Source: JBCCZC01 sp039188505 (GTDB lineage Bacteria > Pseudomonadota > Gammaproteobacteria > Xanthomonadales > SZUA-38). From it: a stretch of DNA of 6,315 nucleotides. Location of the stretch: NCBI GenBank assembly GCA_039188505.1, contig JBCCZC010000342.1:1-6315 (forward strand), read 5' to 3'. Of the stretch, positions 6,011-6,315 are shown piece by piece. Under the pieces are notes generated by a model that had not been told where the DNA came from, searched no databases, and was given only the letters and a program-made list of their open reading frames with translations. Both the position numbers and the translations under genes were made by a program. Numbering within the stretch: the first letter of the stretch is position 1; each line of letters opens with the position of its first letter.

Positions 6011-6315
6011 GCGGCGTCGTCCTCGATCCAACCGTAGCCTTCCTGCTCGAGCTTCAGCGCCAGGTCGCGCCCGCCGCTCTTCACGATGCGGCCGTTCGCC
6101 AGCACGTGCACCGAGTCGGGGACGATGTGATCGAGCAGCCGCTGGTAGTGTGTGACGACCACGAAGGAGCGCTGCTCGTCGCGCAGCTGATTGACGCCGT
6201 CGGCCACGATCTTCAGCGCGTCGATGTCGAGGCCCGAATCGGTTTCGTCGAGGACCGCGAGCTTGGGCTCGAGCACCGTCATCTGGAAGATCACGTTGCG
6301 CTTCTTCTCACCGCC
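6007..6315 (-). CDS. sufC: SUF system ATPase SufC, C-terminal part (5' end outside window)
   Basis: The reading frame is open from the window edge at 6315 to TGA at 6007-6009 and gives 102 residues. It begins inside the ABC signature (GGEKKRN). It continues with Walker B and the catalytic Glu (AVLDETDSGLD, typical of SufC), the H-loop histidine (VVVTHYQRLL, residue 56 of the visible part) and the C-terminal GRIVKSGG and EQEGYGWIE, which closely resemble the E. coli SufC end. SufC is the ABC-type ATPase that binds SufB and SufD and drives the conformational change needed for cluster assembly. The P-loop lies outside the window. A GTG at 6294 could be mistaken for a start, but it is an internal valine codon. 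The gene overlaps sufD by 4 bases; sufB is expected upstream but is not visible. Confidence 0.96.
   Translation of the reverse strand, partial: GGEKKRNVIFQMTVLEPKLAVLDETDSGLDIDALKIVADGVNQLRDEQRSFVVVTHYQRLLDHIVPDSVHVLANGRIVKSGGRDLALKLEQEGYGWIEDDAA
6020..6024 (-). promoter_or_regulatory. Ribosome binding site of sufD
   Basis: GAGGA on the - strand lies 9 bases before the ATG at 6010, within the sufC coding end. It favours this start over the in-frame ATG at 6031. Confidence 0.55.

Noticed and set aside
5057..6037. Long + strand open frame (326 codons) opposite sufD
   Set aside because: It lies entirely antisense to a clear sufD. Its composition (many Arg, Asp, His, Val) is what the complement of high-G+C codons gives, and I recognise no domain.

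Overview
The window is high-G+C, densely packed bacterial chromosome. A FadE-type acyl-CoA dehydrogenase tail, an MltF lytic transglycosylase and a SUF iron-sulfur operon together point to a gammaproteobacterium. The order or genus cannot be fixed from this stretch. I see no tRNA, rRNA, CRISPR array, insertion sequence or phage gene.

Layout. Positions 1-1960 (+ strand) hold the 3' end of fadE followed, one codon after its stop, by mltF, and a hairpin with a T-run at 1990-2013 closes this unit. A sigma70-like promoter (2035-2063) then leads into a single-gene unit, a stand-alone PP2C-family serine/threonine phosphatase (2144-2929, with a possible start at 2216). From 3049 to 6315 everything is on the - strand: sufC (5' end outside the window), sufD, sufS and a SufU/NifU-like scaffold gene. 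Each junction is a 4-base ATGA stop/start overlap. This operon runs towards the phosphatase gene and ends at a probable intrinsic terminator (2957-2982).

How the genes work together. SufC and SufD, with SufB presumably encoded just upstream outside the window, form the ATP-driven cluster assembly complex. SufS takes sulfur from cysteine, and the SufU-like protein would accept it. FadE (beta-oxidation), MltF (cell-wall turnover) and the phosphatase (signalling) have no evident link to the SUF operon beyond adjacency.

The most notable observation is that the SufU-like protein keeps the first conserved Cys-x-Asp (Cys38, Asp40) but has Gly64 and Ala128 where SufU proteins normally carry their second and third cysteines. 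It should therefore lack a normal zinc or cluster site while keeping the cysteine known as the persulfide acceptor in Bacillus SufU. Otherwise this is a largely ordinary housekeeping region.
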